Below, one piece after another: positions 12,896 through 24,560 of a stretch of DNA of 64,000 nt. Within the stretch, counting starts at the first letter, position 1, and every line of letters begins with the position of its first letter. Source of the stretch: Jaltomata sinuosa. Taxonomy: Eukaryota; Streptophyta; Magnoliopsida; Solanales; Solanaceae. Under the pieces are notes generated by a model. The model saw nothing but the letters and a program-made list of their open reading frames with translations. It was not told where the DNA came from and did not search any database. Made by a program: the position numbers and the translations under genes. The DNA is taken from NCBI GenBank assembly GCA_003996215.1, contig QJPP01000272.1:248001-312000 (forward strand). The letters run 5' to 3'.

Positions 12896-12904
12896 TTAGT
12901 AGTA

Positions 12905-13507
12905 GCTCCAAACTCTGAGAATACCGTTGCAACTCTGAATACTCAAACACCATTCTGAGTTGAAGTCATCTTACCAAGCTCACCTCGGGAATAAGTCCAC
13001 CATGCCATGAGTACCAAGTCAAAACACCCCAAAGGCAAAGGAAAAGGGTGCATGGGGTCCAAAGTTACCATCTAGCCATAGAAATTTTTGCATATACCTT
13101 CAACTCACCTCTTTGGCTCAAATCAACTGCTTCTCTGAATCAGCACACAAACCAAACATCCCAAAGCATACCATACACCAAAATTCTAGTCCCCAATGGC
13201 CGAGTCTAACCAACACTGGAGCCCCACATAAATAACAACTCCAGAAGAATCAACTAAACAAGCTTTCAAATCCTCGGCAAATGAAGGCGACCATAAACCT
13301 CAAAACATCATTAGAACCTAAGGATAGGCTCGATAGTCTCAACCGTACAACCTGATGACGTACAATGCATCACCACTGATTATGGAACTCACACCACTGC
13401 ACCTGTCCAACTAAGATGGAAGGAAATTCGTACCATGAAGAGCACTACTGAAATCAGGAATATCCTGCCCAATACAGAGGTTAGCCAAGGGCTAGGTGTC
13501 CAAGGTC
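12905..13507 (-). other. Decayed interior of the Tekay-like element, middle portion
   Basis: Between the CACTA element and the solo LTR. No ORF or domain is recognised on either strand. Confidence 0.45.
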
Positions 13508-13512
13508 AATAG

Positions 13513-15747
13513 TGTAAAGACTGGGTCCATCATTACGGGTAGTCGAATCGTGCCAAGTTTTAGAGTTAGAAAACTCTGGGTTTGGGAGTTTGAAATTCTG
13601 GGCTAGGCTAGCCTCGATCAGTTTTGGAGCGAGGTAGACTCTAGGAAAATCCAAGTGGGGTTGGTCTTTGTGTCTTTTTTTGAGCTAGTTTTCCATGTAT
13701 CCAAGACATAAAGGAGTCCGAGGGACTTTTCAAAATTGAATTTGGGTAAGAAGAACTTCCGGAATTGTGTTTGACATGAAGGGGTTGTTTTGGGTCGTCG
13801 GGAAAAGCAAGTGTGTTGTAAAATAGCCAAAACTGGGAGATTTCCGTACATTCTGTACGTGATGAGCACAATGGTCTGCGGGTAGCATCCTCCGTTATAG
13901 CGGTGGAAATTACCGCTATAGTGATGGTCAAGGGCGGTCAACGCCATTTAATACTGCCATAGCGGTAGTCATCCGCTATAGCAGGACCGTTATAATGGAG
14001 CAGGGACCTCTATAGCGGGCCAATAGGATTTTAATGCAGAAACAGTTCACAAAATATTCAGTTTTTCACAATTTCATTTTGGGAGAAGGGCTAGGCGATT
14101 CTAGGCGTTTTTCTTTCTTTTTCCATCGAAATTCTTCCCAAAGGTAAGGTTTTCGTTCCCCAATCTTTGTATTACATTTCCTATGCGGTAGAATTGCTAG
14201 GAGAGAATTTGGAGAAAGGTTGGCATAACCTAGGAATGGTGGAATTCGGGGAAGGAAGGGGGTTCCAAGCATGTACGTTCTTGGGTGGTTATAAAACTAT
14301 GTTAAAATGATCATAGGTTGTTAAATTCTCTGTTTTTATCCATAAAAATGATAGAACTAGGAAAATTAATGGCAAAAAAGCCCGGGAAAAGGGTGGAATG
14401 ATCATGGGTGGCCGGGGGTTTGGGGATTTAGTATAATCCGGGTAATGTGCAGGCCTTGTGTATTAATTGTATGTACTGTGTGTTGTTTTTAGACCAAGAA
14501 CGAGAGAGGAATCCAGAATACGGGAAAGCTCGGATCGAATAGAGCTTGGATCATTCGAGGTAGGTGATGGATTACGATTCTTGTGAATGTTGTATAATCT
14601 TGTGCTCATGTCTAAGTGATTGTATGAATTACATTGCTTAGGAAAGTTGTGTAAAATGTCTAGGTTCCCTGCTTTACAGTCTGCGAATTGAACGGTATTT
14701 GCTTGTTGGTTTTACAAGTTGTGTGTTCATGCATTTGACTGTGGATTATTGACATTCGATTAGCTCGGGTACCACGCCTGGTATGGGTATAACAAATGGT
14801 TGGCATGGGTACCACGCCTGGTACGGGTATAACAAATGGTTGGCATGGGTACCACGCCTGGTACGGGTATAACACTTGGTTGGCATGGGTACCATGCCTG
14901 GTACGGGTTTAATTTTGTTGCATCATTGCATTGTTATTATGGTGTTGCGTTGATTGATATTGGTTCTGTAAGTGGACCAGGTTGCTTATTAATATATGAT
15001 TATTGGTTTGATGGTCCTTGAGAGGCCGGGGAAATTCTGGTTAACTGTTGTGTTGGTCTTGGTTTAGGCTGGGTTGATTCAAGGCACATGTGTGTAGTCT
15101 AGAGGGGGATCCCAGGGTGGGTCCAGGCTAGACAGAAAGGTATAGTTAATGGTATAGTTGTGGCTTAGAGTTAGGTGGTGGATTCATGCTGGAACAGACT
15201 GAATAGAGACTGGTAGTCTAAGTTTGTCTGTGGCTATTTATGCATGTTTTCCATACTTGATACTTGATATTGTTGTACTGTTATACATTGTTTATTTGGA
15301 AACTAGATGATAATCCTACAAGTACACAGTGGTGGTGTACTGATACTGCACTTGCTTGTCTTTTGGTGAGTACAGGAAATCTTCTGGCGATTAAGACGCG
15401 ACCTCACCTTTAGTACCGACGGCTTCTGACTTGCAAGGGTGAGCTGCTTATTTTGTACCTTGGGTTATCTTTAGAGTTTCAGTCCACTTGTTTCGGACTC
15501 AAAACTATTTCGTATTTTCTTATTGGGGTTGCATCCCCGTCTTCTAGTTATTGGTATTGATGTTTGGTACAATGACTTTCAGTTCCTAGGTAGGATTTTC
15601 CGCAGGTTAATGATTATGTTATAGTTTTTGCTAGTTCATTTTCTGTTATTGGTTTTAGGCTGTTAGTCTAGGCAAAGGGTTGAACTCTATTGGTTCGCTC
15701 ATCCAAGGGTTGGGTGGGTGTCACTCACGACGGGTTGGGTCATGACA
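13513..15747 (+). mobile_element. Solo LTR of a gypsy element with perfect target duplication
   Basis: 2235 bp beginning TGTAAAGACTGGG and ending GGGTCATGACA, flanked by AATAG at 13508-13512 and 15748-15752. No internal region or second LTR accompanies it, so it arose by recombination between two LTRs. Its 3' end resembles the LTR at 32640-33671 (shared GGGTGAGCT and ACAATGACTTTC-like blocks). It carries a patch of CCGCTATAGCGG variants (about 13888-14020) and a 40-bp tandem repeat. ORFs inside it (for example 13618-13947 minus) are not genes. Confidence 0.9.
14764..14911. repeat. 40-bp tandem repeat, about 3.7 copies, in the solo LTR
   Basis: The unit begins TGGGTACCACGCCTGGTACG and ends AATGGTTGGCA. 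Copies are nearly identical, suggesting recent slippage or amplification within this LTR. Confidence 0.9.
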
Positions 15748-15752
15748 AATAG

Positions 15753-16958
15753 CCGCATCCAAAACTAAAGTAAAAGAAGCTAAGTTGTCCGCATCCACTG
15801 CCTCCCGGCACTAGGATGCTGCAACCAAATAGAAACTACCACAAACTATCCGATGAAACCTGTCAAGCCATGATTCTGAACCCCAACTTCAAAACTTCCA
15901 ACCAAAGCCATGGTCGAACCCGTATGCTGCCAATGAACCTTTAAAAACCCAAGCCAACTAGGCTTGAATACGCAAGTTGCCAACACCGCTGCTGCTACCA
16001 ACGCACAAACCAATCGATGGAAAACCCACTGCAATGTGTAGACGGCTGAATCAAATCACCAACACACAATTCCAAAGCAAACCTTCGTCTCCACCTCAGT
16101 TAACTACTAAGACACATAAACACAAACAAAGAGTCATCTCCCTCCTTTTTCAACTAAACAGAAATCCTTTCTTAGCACATACTAAACCTTATAAATCCTT
16201 TCTCGAATATGAACCTGAAGCCATTACCTTACTTCTCATAGCTACACGTCAAACTCAATAAAGTAGGAGAAGAATGGGTCGGATGCCTAACTCACCTAAA
16301 ATGCTACGAATACAACCCAACCACAAGGTTATGGTCAACACTTAGTCGGAGGTGCTAAAGTCGAAACCCAATCACAATTTGAACATCAAGAGCTCATCCA
16401 TAGAAATACGATCAGGATTCATTCCAACTGGAATTAGGGATACAAAAAAACACCCAACGGACAAGGAACTGGAGGAGACTATGGGAACAACCCACATACC
16501 TGCCAACCTCCTAAACTAATCAACAAAGAGGGTCAACTCTAAGCACCCAAGAGGCCAAACCGGTCTATGCACGCTAGCATAACCAATATCTCCCAACTAA
16601 GGCAAAATCTCAACTCCGACACAACTACCGGTAATACACCGAATCAATGCACGAATCTCTTAGCCATGCTAGATAACGGCCTAGGCAACAACTATCTAGG
16701 ACCACTAGAAAGAAAGACTCAAAGCAAGCCTAGTACCACAACAAATAGGAAGCGAGCTCTACAAAGCCTACTCACAAGCTACAACTCCGGGTAAAACACC
16801 TCACAAGGCTAACTCACCCCCATCCACTACTAAAGAATAAACTACCAATAAGACAACACATTGATACTACAATCAGGAAATCAAACAACTAAACAACTAG
16901 CAGGTAGGCATATAAGCAATTAAATGACAGAAGGGATAGAGTAGCAACACGAGCGGGA
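15753..16958 (-). other. Decayed interior of the Tekay-like element, after gag
   Basis: Downstream of gag on the minus strand. Protease and RT would be expected here, but no DTGA/DSGA-like or YVDD-like motif is readable. The plus-strand ORFs at 15977 and 16567 have low-complexity composition and no family signature. Confidence 0.5.
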
Positions 16959-17681
16959 TTAACACAAGTTGAAGGTAGCAAAGGCCTGACATGGAGCAAC
17001 GATGTCAGGAACCTTTACCTCTGGCCCACCAAGAAGAGCATCAAGCTGACGGGATCTAACTCTGGACTGAGTGGTCAAAACTGAAGGCCCAACTAGCCTT
17101 CGTCGGGGACAAGCTCTATAAAGGTGACCAATCTCTCCACATTCATAACAACCAGGCTGACTGGGATACACAATCGTGGGGTAATTCCTAGAAAACTGCC
17201 CATGCTCACCACACCAAAAACAACCTCTACAAGATGAAATCCGACGGGAAGGTCTCACTAAACCTGACCGGCCACCATGGCCTACACTCTCTGAAGCCAA
17301 ACCCTGAAGGATATGATATGAACCCTGCCTGCTCTGCTCAACATGCCCTACATAACCACTCTCTGGAACCCGTGGAGCAACTGAAACCAACCTGGTAGAT
17401 AAGAAGCAGTAGAACCTATCTCTGGTGGAGAATCCCCTACCTCGAGTCTGAGAACCTTGAGAACTGTCATGGTGATGACGTCTCTTAGCACTATCTCCAT
17501 AAGCCTCGCGACATAAACCCTCAACAGCCCAAGCATAGTCCACTACCTGAAGGAAAGTCATCCTAACTGTAACCAAATGCTCGGTCGCCAAATGGAGCGG
17601 TGAAATCAAACCTCCCACAAAGCTCTAGACCCTATCAAACTCTGAAGGTACAACCCTTGCTGTCGAACTCGTCTTAGGCAT
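16959..17681 (-). pseudogene. gag: Tekay-like gag, internally deleted
   Basis: On the minus strand ATG at 17681 starts MPKTSSTARVVPSEFDRV, then a TAG at about 17627, then the same frame continues for about 219 codons to 16959. The continuation matches only the C-terminal part of chromovirus gag: a segment like 'VGGLISPLHLAT', a basic spacer, then two zinc knuckles. The first (CFWCGEHGQFSRNY) has lost its last cysteine; the second (CYECGEIGHLYRAC) is intact CX2CX4HX4C. The main capsid domain between the N-terminus and this segment is missing, so the copy is a deletion derivative. The protein would bind element RNA. Confidence 0.75.
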
Positions 17682-17875
17682 CTGAGAATGAATGAACAAC
17701 CAAAGTTTAGAAGTCAATAGAGCCAGGAACGCATGATAAGAAGCCAAGAAGATAAAACTTTTCCTAACAATACCCTGTAGCCTCCCGCAGATAGGATATG
17801 GACGTCATTGTACCAATCCATGAGACTCTACGTAAACACTTGCTTATGTACCACGACACCGATGAACCTAGAGCT

Positions 17876-17887
17876 CTGATACCAAGC
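17876..17887 (-). other. Primer binding site, initiator tRNA-Met type
   Basis: Read on the minus strand, just inside the LTR at 17888, the sequence is TTGGTATCAGAGCTCTAGG. TGGTATCAGAGC is the complement of the initiator tRNA-Met 3' end; the match stops after about 12 nt. This site fixes the element's orientation as minus. Confidence 0.8.
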
Positions 17888-20800
17888 TGTCACGCCTAAT
17901 TTCTCAGGTCATGATGGAACCTACAACCCCCCAGTAGGCGAACTAATCCCTGTAGCCCGGAACAATTGGTAATGAGATACTACCTAACCAAAATGCACAA
18001 TATGCAGAAAGAGCGGAAGCAGAATGTAAAGGTACACAAAGCGGAAGCAAAACTCGAATATATACATAAAGAAAACTACACCAACCCCAAGACATGGTAT
18101 CGATAGTACAGAAGCTTCTAATAGAGTACAAGTGCTAGAAGTAACAAAATACAATACAATTTATCTCCAAAAGTACAAGAAGTAGCAATGCCAAAAGATG
18201 AGATACGGTCAAGCCCTGACCATCAGGCGCTCACCTTAGTCTCAAATATCCATAATCTGCACGAGTCTCCAACGCGATCAATGGAGAAAGCTCAACTAAT
18301 ATCTGCACAGAAAGTGCAGAAGTGTAGTATGAGCACCAAACCAACAGGTACTCAGTAAGTATCATCGGCCGAATGAGCACATATAAGATATAAAAATAGT
18401 AAGTAACAGATAGCAAGAAAGCAGTCACTGAAGCGATAAAGAAAGCACAAGGAGCTAGCACATATAATAGGCAACCAAAAACTACAAGTAAAACATGCTA
18501 GCATAGAGGATACAATTACATAGAATCACAAGTGAAGGAAAAGAGAACGCACCTAGGGTCCTTGCACAATAATACAAGTAAGCAAAGAGAGAGAGAGTTG
18601 AGAAAATGGCAGTATACCGGTAACCTCAAGTAAGGGAAAAGATGCAAGGCAGTCTAACATACTCAAAATGGAATCAACAAGTATAAGGAAATCATAACAC
18701 CAATCCAATCACATGATAGCATAACCAGGAATCCACCTCATAAGTACAACCCTAGGATGGAATAACTAACCCACAATAACCGAGATATACCACTCAACTC
18801 CCGACAAGAAAAGAACCAGAATCTCATATTCTGCTCAGAAGGCCACACAAAAGTGCCTCAAAAAGATAGGACTCCCTAGCCTTCTCAATAATCAGAAATC
18901 CCACAACCGGAGCCTCAATAAGTTAACCATCACTAATCCTTCGATAACCGAGTGCCAAGACAAGATCTAAATAAAGACATGAGTGAAATATAATCTACAT
19001 ACAGTCCCAACGGCCGCCCATACAATCAAGGAACGCAATCAACTGAAAACAAACCCTCTGGCATCCCATACTACCGGAGCGTACAATTAACAAATAGCAA
19101 ACAAGGGTGGTATCTCAAACAATGAATGATATGATGCATGAAAACCTCAGGGTGAAATAGAACCTCTGTATGTACCTCCTCCAGTGCCGATCAGGCCCAG
19201 TAGGTACGTTTCATGGAAGGACTCAGCCCGTATACCTCTACTCTACCGTATACCCTTCCCCCCGGCACATGCGGCCCAAAGCCTCTGGCTCGGAGCGGCA
19301 AGGTCCATGGAGGTACCGGACCCCATACTAAAACTCAGAAACAAAACATATCCTCTAGAATCAAGTCCAGGTTCAAGCCAGTGGCTAAGTCTCAAATATG
19401 CATGTCTGGCTTCGACCCGGGTCTAAAATATTTGTAGTAATCTCAAAAGACCCTCTCAAAGGGTGCCCGAAGTAAACTCAGGTCTAAATCAGTGATCAAA
19501 GTCTCAGTAACCCTCTCAAAGGTTGCCCAGAGTATGGTCGGGTCTATAACTATAGTAAATCAAGTCTAGTACTCTGCCCGACAAAGACTAGTATCCGTAA
19601 TAAAATCAAGTCTGGTACTCTGCCCGGCAGAGACTAGTACCAGTAATAAAATCAGTGCGAAATCATCCAAAATCCTCTTTTCAATCATCAACCATACCAA
19701 AAATGGGCCCCCGGGGCCATGCAAGTTAAGGAAAACCGTCTGTAGTGGCTTGCAGCCAAAACTATAGTAAAATATGCAGGGGAAAACCTTTTTCATGGAT
19801 GATATGCTTACACACAAATATAAATTAACCCAGCGGCTCACAACAATTCCTATCAGCCCTACACAGGCCCAGAAGCTACTCAACAGACATAACCAGCCTA
19901 AAAGGATAATCTCTATGTCCGGGACTCGGGGACATTCCCCAAATAACCCATCGTCTATGTTCCAGAGTCAAAACAAGGCCGCACAGGACCACCAGGGTAA
20001 TATACAATACCACGCAAATACTATAAATAACGTATGAATTAAGCGGACAAACAAGGCAGACAAGGTCTGGGGTACCAACCTAGAACACCCACCCAAGGAA
20101 GTTAATTAATGCAGTTATAGCATATATACACAGAGTCTAGGTAGAGAAAGCCATAACCTACATGTCATCCGACGAATAGCTGCGGGGATGGTGTCGTCTA
20201 GGCTCAAATTGCTCTGGGAAGCTCCAATTCGCAAAGCTAATATCAAAACAGTAATCTATACGTCAAAACAAGACTAACAATACCCATAATGCCATAAGCA
20301 CAATCGGGTCAAAATCTGAGTCACAAACGGGCCCGTAGGCCCCACAACCCGAAACCGGAAACGAAAAACACACTTGTGTTCCTTACCATCCCGGGAGCAC
20401 ATGCTCAAAAATTAAGCAAAAACGGAAAAAAATTGGGGCTCAAAACAGCCCGCTCAAGTCAAGAATTAAAGATGGAAATTTTCAAGAAATAAAACGGAGG
20501 TTGGGCAAGAATTACTTACCACAATAATGGAATTTCAAGCCAAGATGGATAAAATTCCACTCCCACGAACATGCACCAGCTCAAAGGGAAAAAACTACCA
20601 CAAAACTCAAGCTTTAGAAAGAAGGCAACAATGGAGGATTTGGGGAGAGAGCCAAAGTGGAAGAAACTTACCAAAAGGCGAAGAACGCGGAAAAATCCAC
20701 AAGCAATTAAGTCCCCCAAAGCTTAGAATCAATTTAGAGCAATTTGGTAGAGAGGAAATTGTGTTTAGAGTGAGAAAGTATGGGAGAAGTGGCTGAAAAA

Positions 20801-21712
20801 ATGGACTTCCAGCACTTTATAGTTGTTGGCCGCAGACCAGCGACATTGGCGCTAAAGGAGCACCATCGCGCAGGAGGAAGGCAGACGCCTCAGCGCTATC
20901 GCGCTGGAGGGGCGCGATCGCGCAGGCACGTGGGTGGGCGCTTGAGCACTATTGCGCTGGCATGGCACCATCGATGCTGATGGCACACACAGACTAGCGC
21001 GATCTTGCTATGCCTGGGCGCCATTGGCGCTGGAGGCCCTGCCTGCAGTAAAAACCAACAAAACTTAGAAACTCCCATGGGGCATTCCGGGCACAATCGG
21101 GACCCGATACTCAAAAACTAATAAAGCTATTAGAGTGGAAACGATGTTCCGGACTCAACGGAATCGACGAAACTTCCATACAAGGTCGTTTCGAAAGAAT
21201 GTTGACCCAAGTCAACACTAGCTAACGCAGACCATACACCCAAAATGAGCCTGGCTTATCCGAAACCCGAACCAACCACCTACTTAACCCAAACTCGGCA
21301 TTACAAAGTTAACGACACTGATGGAATTTCCATCTAAGGCTTTCTTCTTCGAATGTTGACCAAAGTCAACCAAACCAGCCCAACTAGCCTGAAAACACAG
21401 AACGAGAGAGAATTCCAAGCTGAAAAGCTCTTGGATCCCGACCAAAGGTCCTTCTAGACCAAAGTCCACGCTCCGGAGCTAATGGAACTATCGGAATTCA
21501 ATTCCGAGCACGTTCACCCAGAATGTTGACCGAAGTCAACGGATTCAAAAAGCCTAAAGCTCTAAAATAATGAATTGCCAAAAAGACCAAGCAAATGGCT
21601 TGGGCACCGAACTACCAATCCCAGCAAGCCATAAATGACTTGGGGCCACTACATGTAGCTCTAACGATACAAGAAAGGCGAAAACGTGTAAATGACCAGA
21701 AGGGTCATTACA
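17888..21712 (-). repeat. 5' LTR of the Tekay-like element
   Basis: 3825 bp matching 4209-8002. In transcription order (from 21712 down) it begins with U3 carrying three perfect inverted W-box modules (21535-21550, 21355-21370, 21201-21216), then the CpG-rich palindromic patch (about 20835-21050). ORFs in it are shared with the other LTR and have no family signature. Confidence 0.9.
21201..21550. promoter_or_regulatory. Three inverted W-box pairs in the LTR U3
   Basis: Three 16-mers of the form GTTGACCNAAGTCAAC (N = C, A, G) lie at 21201-21216, 21355-21370 and 21535-21550. Each contains TTGACC on one strand and TTGACT on the other, that is, two WRKY-factor core sites facing each other. The flanking bases (GAATGTTGACC) are also shared, so the modules are a degenerate repeat with a period of 154-180 bp. 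Stress or defence induction is the known role of W-boxes; activity here is inference. Confidence 0.55.
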
Positions 21713-22560
21713 TTGAAGTGGGAAACAGACTATTGATCCTCCTATTCCTATAGTTGGTGATGAGTCGGACGAGCCTAAAAAAGATGATGCTGAGATTATG
21801 GTCAATTTAGAGAACAAGGACAACATTGGAAGTCCAAGTGAGAAGAAGTCTATGAATGCCAAGGAGAGTAGCAATGAGGTTTCGCAGGTCTTGAAGCCCA
21901 TACCATTGCCTCATCCACCTTTCCCATAGAGTTTGGTCAAAAAGGATGAGGAAGGTAAATATCACAAGTTCATATCCATGCTAAAATAGCTTTCAGTGAA
22001 TATTCTGTTGGTTGAAGCATTGGAGCATATGCTTGGGTATGCGAAATTCGTGAAGGATCTGGTGACAAAGAAGAGAACTGTAAGTTTTGAGCTAGCTGAT
22101 AATTTACACCATTGTAGTGCAATAGCCTCCCATTTTTTATTTCCAGAAAAAGGAAGATCCTAGAGCTTTCACTATTCCATGCATGATTAGAGCGTTCTAT
22201 TTTGCGAAAGCGTTATGTGATTTGGGTGCTAGTATTAATCTGATGCCACTAGAAGTGTTCAAATAGTTGGGCTTTGGAGCCCCCAAACCGACTATAATAC
22301 ATCTTTTTTTAGCAGATCACATGATGAAAAAGGCAATAGGCATCCTCTTTGATGTAAAAGTTGACACTTTCATCTTCTCTGCAGACATTGTGATCCTTGA
22401 CTTTGAGGTTGACTTTTGAGGTGCCCATCATCTTGGGACACCTATTCCTTGCCACAGAATGCACTTTAGTTGACTTGGAGACTGGGCAGATAAAATTCAA
22501 ACTTAATAATGAGGTAGTAACTTTCAATGTTTGCCAGTCTATGAAATATCATGATGACAT
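21713..22560 (+). pseudogene. Athila gag end and aspartic protease, broken
   Basis: The frame interrupted at 4208 resumes here (SGKQTIDPPIPIV). A charged linker leads to the retroviral-type aspartic protease: ALCDLGASINLMP, with the catalytic Asp codon at 22219-22221 (DLGAS variant of DTGA). Several stops follow (for example in place of a residue after EVFK at about 22264), so no full protease could be made. It would have cut the gag-pol polyprotein. Confidence 0.75.
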
Positions 22561-22572
22561 GCGAGTATATCA

Positions 22573-23640
22573 GTGATTGATGTGGTTGATGAGGAGCAGC
22601 TAATCATGCATGTTGAAGAGAGACTTGGGGTTGAATCACTTGAAGCGGTTATTATGAATTTTGATGGATATGGTAATGATGAGTATGATGATATGGTAGA
22701 AGAGCTTGCCGATATGGGGTCATATACTTATGCTCCAAAGAAGCTTGATTTGGACCTAAAGAATCGGGAGACCCCACCAGCTAGAAGGTCTATTAAGGAG
22801 CCTCTAGTCTTGGAGCTCCAAGAACTTCTTTCTCACCTCCGAAATATGTTCTTGGGAGATAATGACACTTTGCCAGTTATTATTGTTGCTGACTTAGATG
22901 AAGGGTAGGTTGAAGCTCTAGTTTCTATTTGAGAAAGTTCAAGAGGGCCATTGGTTGGTCCATTGCTGACATTATTGGGATTCCTCCTGGAATTTGCACG
23001 CATAAAATTCAGCTAGAGCCAGATTGCATTCTGAGTATTGAGCACAAGTGTAGGTTAAATCAGAATATGCAAGAGGTTGTCAAGAAGGAGATCACCAAGT
23101 GGCTGGATACAGGTGTGGTTTACCCTATTGCTAATAACAAGTGGTTGAGCCCAGTTCAGTGTCTGCCTAAAAAGGGTGGAATTATTGTGGTCCCAAATTC
23201 TAAGAATGAATTGATTCAATTGAGACCAGTCACATACTAGCGTGTATGCATGGATTACAAGAAGTTGAATGCTTAGACCAAGAAAGACCATTTTCCGCCT
23301 TGTTGGTAGAGGATGATACTATTTTTTTGATGGTTATTGAGGATACAATCAGATCTTGATCGCCCTTGAAGACTAAGAGAAGACCACTTTTACCTGTCTA
23401 TATGGAACATTTGTATTCAAGAAGATGCCATTTGGGTTATGCAATGAACCGATGACATTTCAGTGATGTATGATATCAATTTTCTCAGATATGGTGGAGG
23501 ACACTATTGAGGTATTCATGGATGCCTTTTCTATAGTTGGTGACTCTTTTGATGATTGTTTGTCCCATATGAGTTGTGTACTAAAAAGAAATAAGGAGTG
23601 TAACTTAGTGATAAATTAGGAAAAGTGTCATTTCATGGTC
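22573..23640 (+). pseudogene. pol: Athila reverse transcriptase, broken
   Basis: Fragments at 22573-22908 (linker, LKPLPSHLR-like region) and 22929-23240 show RT blocks: KFKRAIGWSIADIIGI, then EITKWLDTGVVYPI and the WLSPVQCLPKKGG motif. After a stop at 23238 come VCMDYKKLN-like and MPFGL-like blocks in changing frames. The catalytic YVDD-type box (usually FMDD in this clade) reads FMDA at 23515-23526, so the second catalytic aspartate is lost. It once copied element RNA into DNA. Confidence 0.85.
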
Positions 23641-24560
23641 AAAGAGGGTATAGTGCTTGGCCATCGGATTTCCAAGAAGGGTATTGAGGTTGACAAATCA
23701 AAGATAGAGGTGATTGAAAAATTGCCTCCACTAATTTTTGTGAAGGGTATCCGAAGCTTTTTGGGGCATGTTGGTTTTTATCGCAGGTTCATAAAAGACT
23801 TCTCTAAAATTGCACATCCTTGTGCAAGTTATTGGAGAAGGAGGTTTGTTTTTGATGAGGCATGTCTGACGGCATTTGAATGCCTCAAGCAAAAGTTGAT
23901 CTCTTCTCCCATTATTGTTTCACCTGATTGGTCTCAGCCTTTTAAGGTTATGTGCGATGCTAGTGGAATGGCGCTAGGATCAGTCCTAGGCCAAAGACAT
24001 GAAAAGATTCTTCATCTCATCTAATACGCTAGAAAAACACTTAATCCTGCTCGGAAGAACTATACTGTGACAGAATAAGAGTTGCTTGTTATGGTCTTTG
24101 CATTCGTGAAATTCAGATCTTATTTGCTTGGCACTAAGGTAATTGTGCACACTGACCATACAGCTCCCAGGTACCTCATGGCAAAGAAATATGCAAAGCC
24201 TAGACTGATTAGATAGGTGTTGCTGCTCCAAGAATTTGTCTTTGAGGTCAAGGACCGGAAGGGCACAGAAAATCAGGTAGCAGATCACTTGTCTAGACTA
24301 GAGGAAGAAGCGATGTTGAACAATGAGCAAGAGATTCATGATTGGTTCCCAGACGAGCAAGTGTTGGCTGCCTCCCAAGATCTGATTCCATGGTTCACAG
24401 ACTTTGCCAACTATTTGGCAAGTGGTATGGTACCTCCTGATATGTCTGTCCACCAGTGAAAAAAGTTCATGTCTGATGTTAAGAAAATCTTCTGGGAGGA
24501 GTCATTCTTGTTTTTGTATGTGCCGACACTATAATATGCAGATGTGTGCCGGAAACTGAG
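23641..24560 (+). pseudogene. pol: Athila RT thumb and RNase H, broken
   Basis: The ORF 23635-24024 holds the thumb/connection (VLGHRISKKGIEVDKSKIEVIEKL, IRSFLGHVGFYRRFI), then the RNase H start with the first catalytic Asp in MCDASG. The rest continues past stops with ELLVMVFAFVKFRSYL, VHTDH and ends at ENQVADHLSRLE (24217-24459). The order and spacing are normal for the clade; the stops make it inactive. Confidence 0.85.

Larger units (their letters stand above)
8942..12904. mobile_element. Non-autonomous CACTA-type DNA transposon
   Basis: The ends are imperfect inverted repeats: CACTGTTAAAAAAG at 8942 and TTTTTTTAGTAGTA at 12891-12904, each followed inward by AAAAGAGACCT. Both ends carry subterminal arrays of GACCTCATGAGGTC and variants. 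No transposase ORF is present. The interior contains a CT-rich leader-like stretch, AT-rich filler, a 37-bp minisatellite and a 19-bp repeat. The 3-bp target duplication is not clear and the terminal G is changed to A, so exact ends are uncertain by a few bases. Confidence 0.7.
4209..21712 (-). mobile_element. Tekay/Del-like Ty3/gypsy element nested in Athila gag
   Basis: LTRs at 4209-8002 and 17888-21712 bound this minus-strand element. Read on its own strand the LTR runs TGTAATGACCC...GTGACA. The flanks TAGAA (4204-4208) and TTGAA (21713-21717) are a 5-bp target duplication with one change. Excising element plus one duplicate restores an open gag frame across the site, which confirms the insertion. 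The interior holds a primer site and remnants of gag; no recognisable protease, RT or integrase was found in 8003-8941, 12905-13507 or 15753-16958. It is therefore a deleted or non-autonomous copy, further split by a CACTA element and a solo LTR. The chromovirus/Tekay label rests on LTR length, LTR ends and the iMet primer site. Confidence 0.85.

Noticed and set aside
13618..13947. 109- and 96-residue minus-strand ORFs
   Set aside because: They overlap each other in different frames, lie inside the solo LTR and show no domain.
21601..21901. 115-residue minus-strand ORF (21554-21901)
   Set aside because: It crosses the LTR end at 21712 and runs antisense to the Athila gag-protease frame, so it cannot be a gene of either element.
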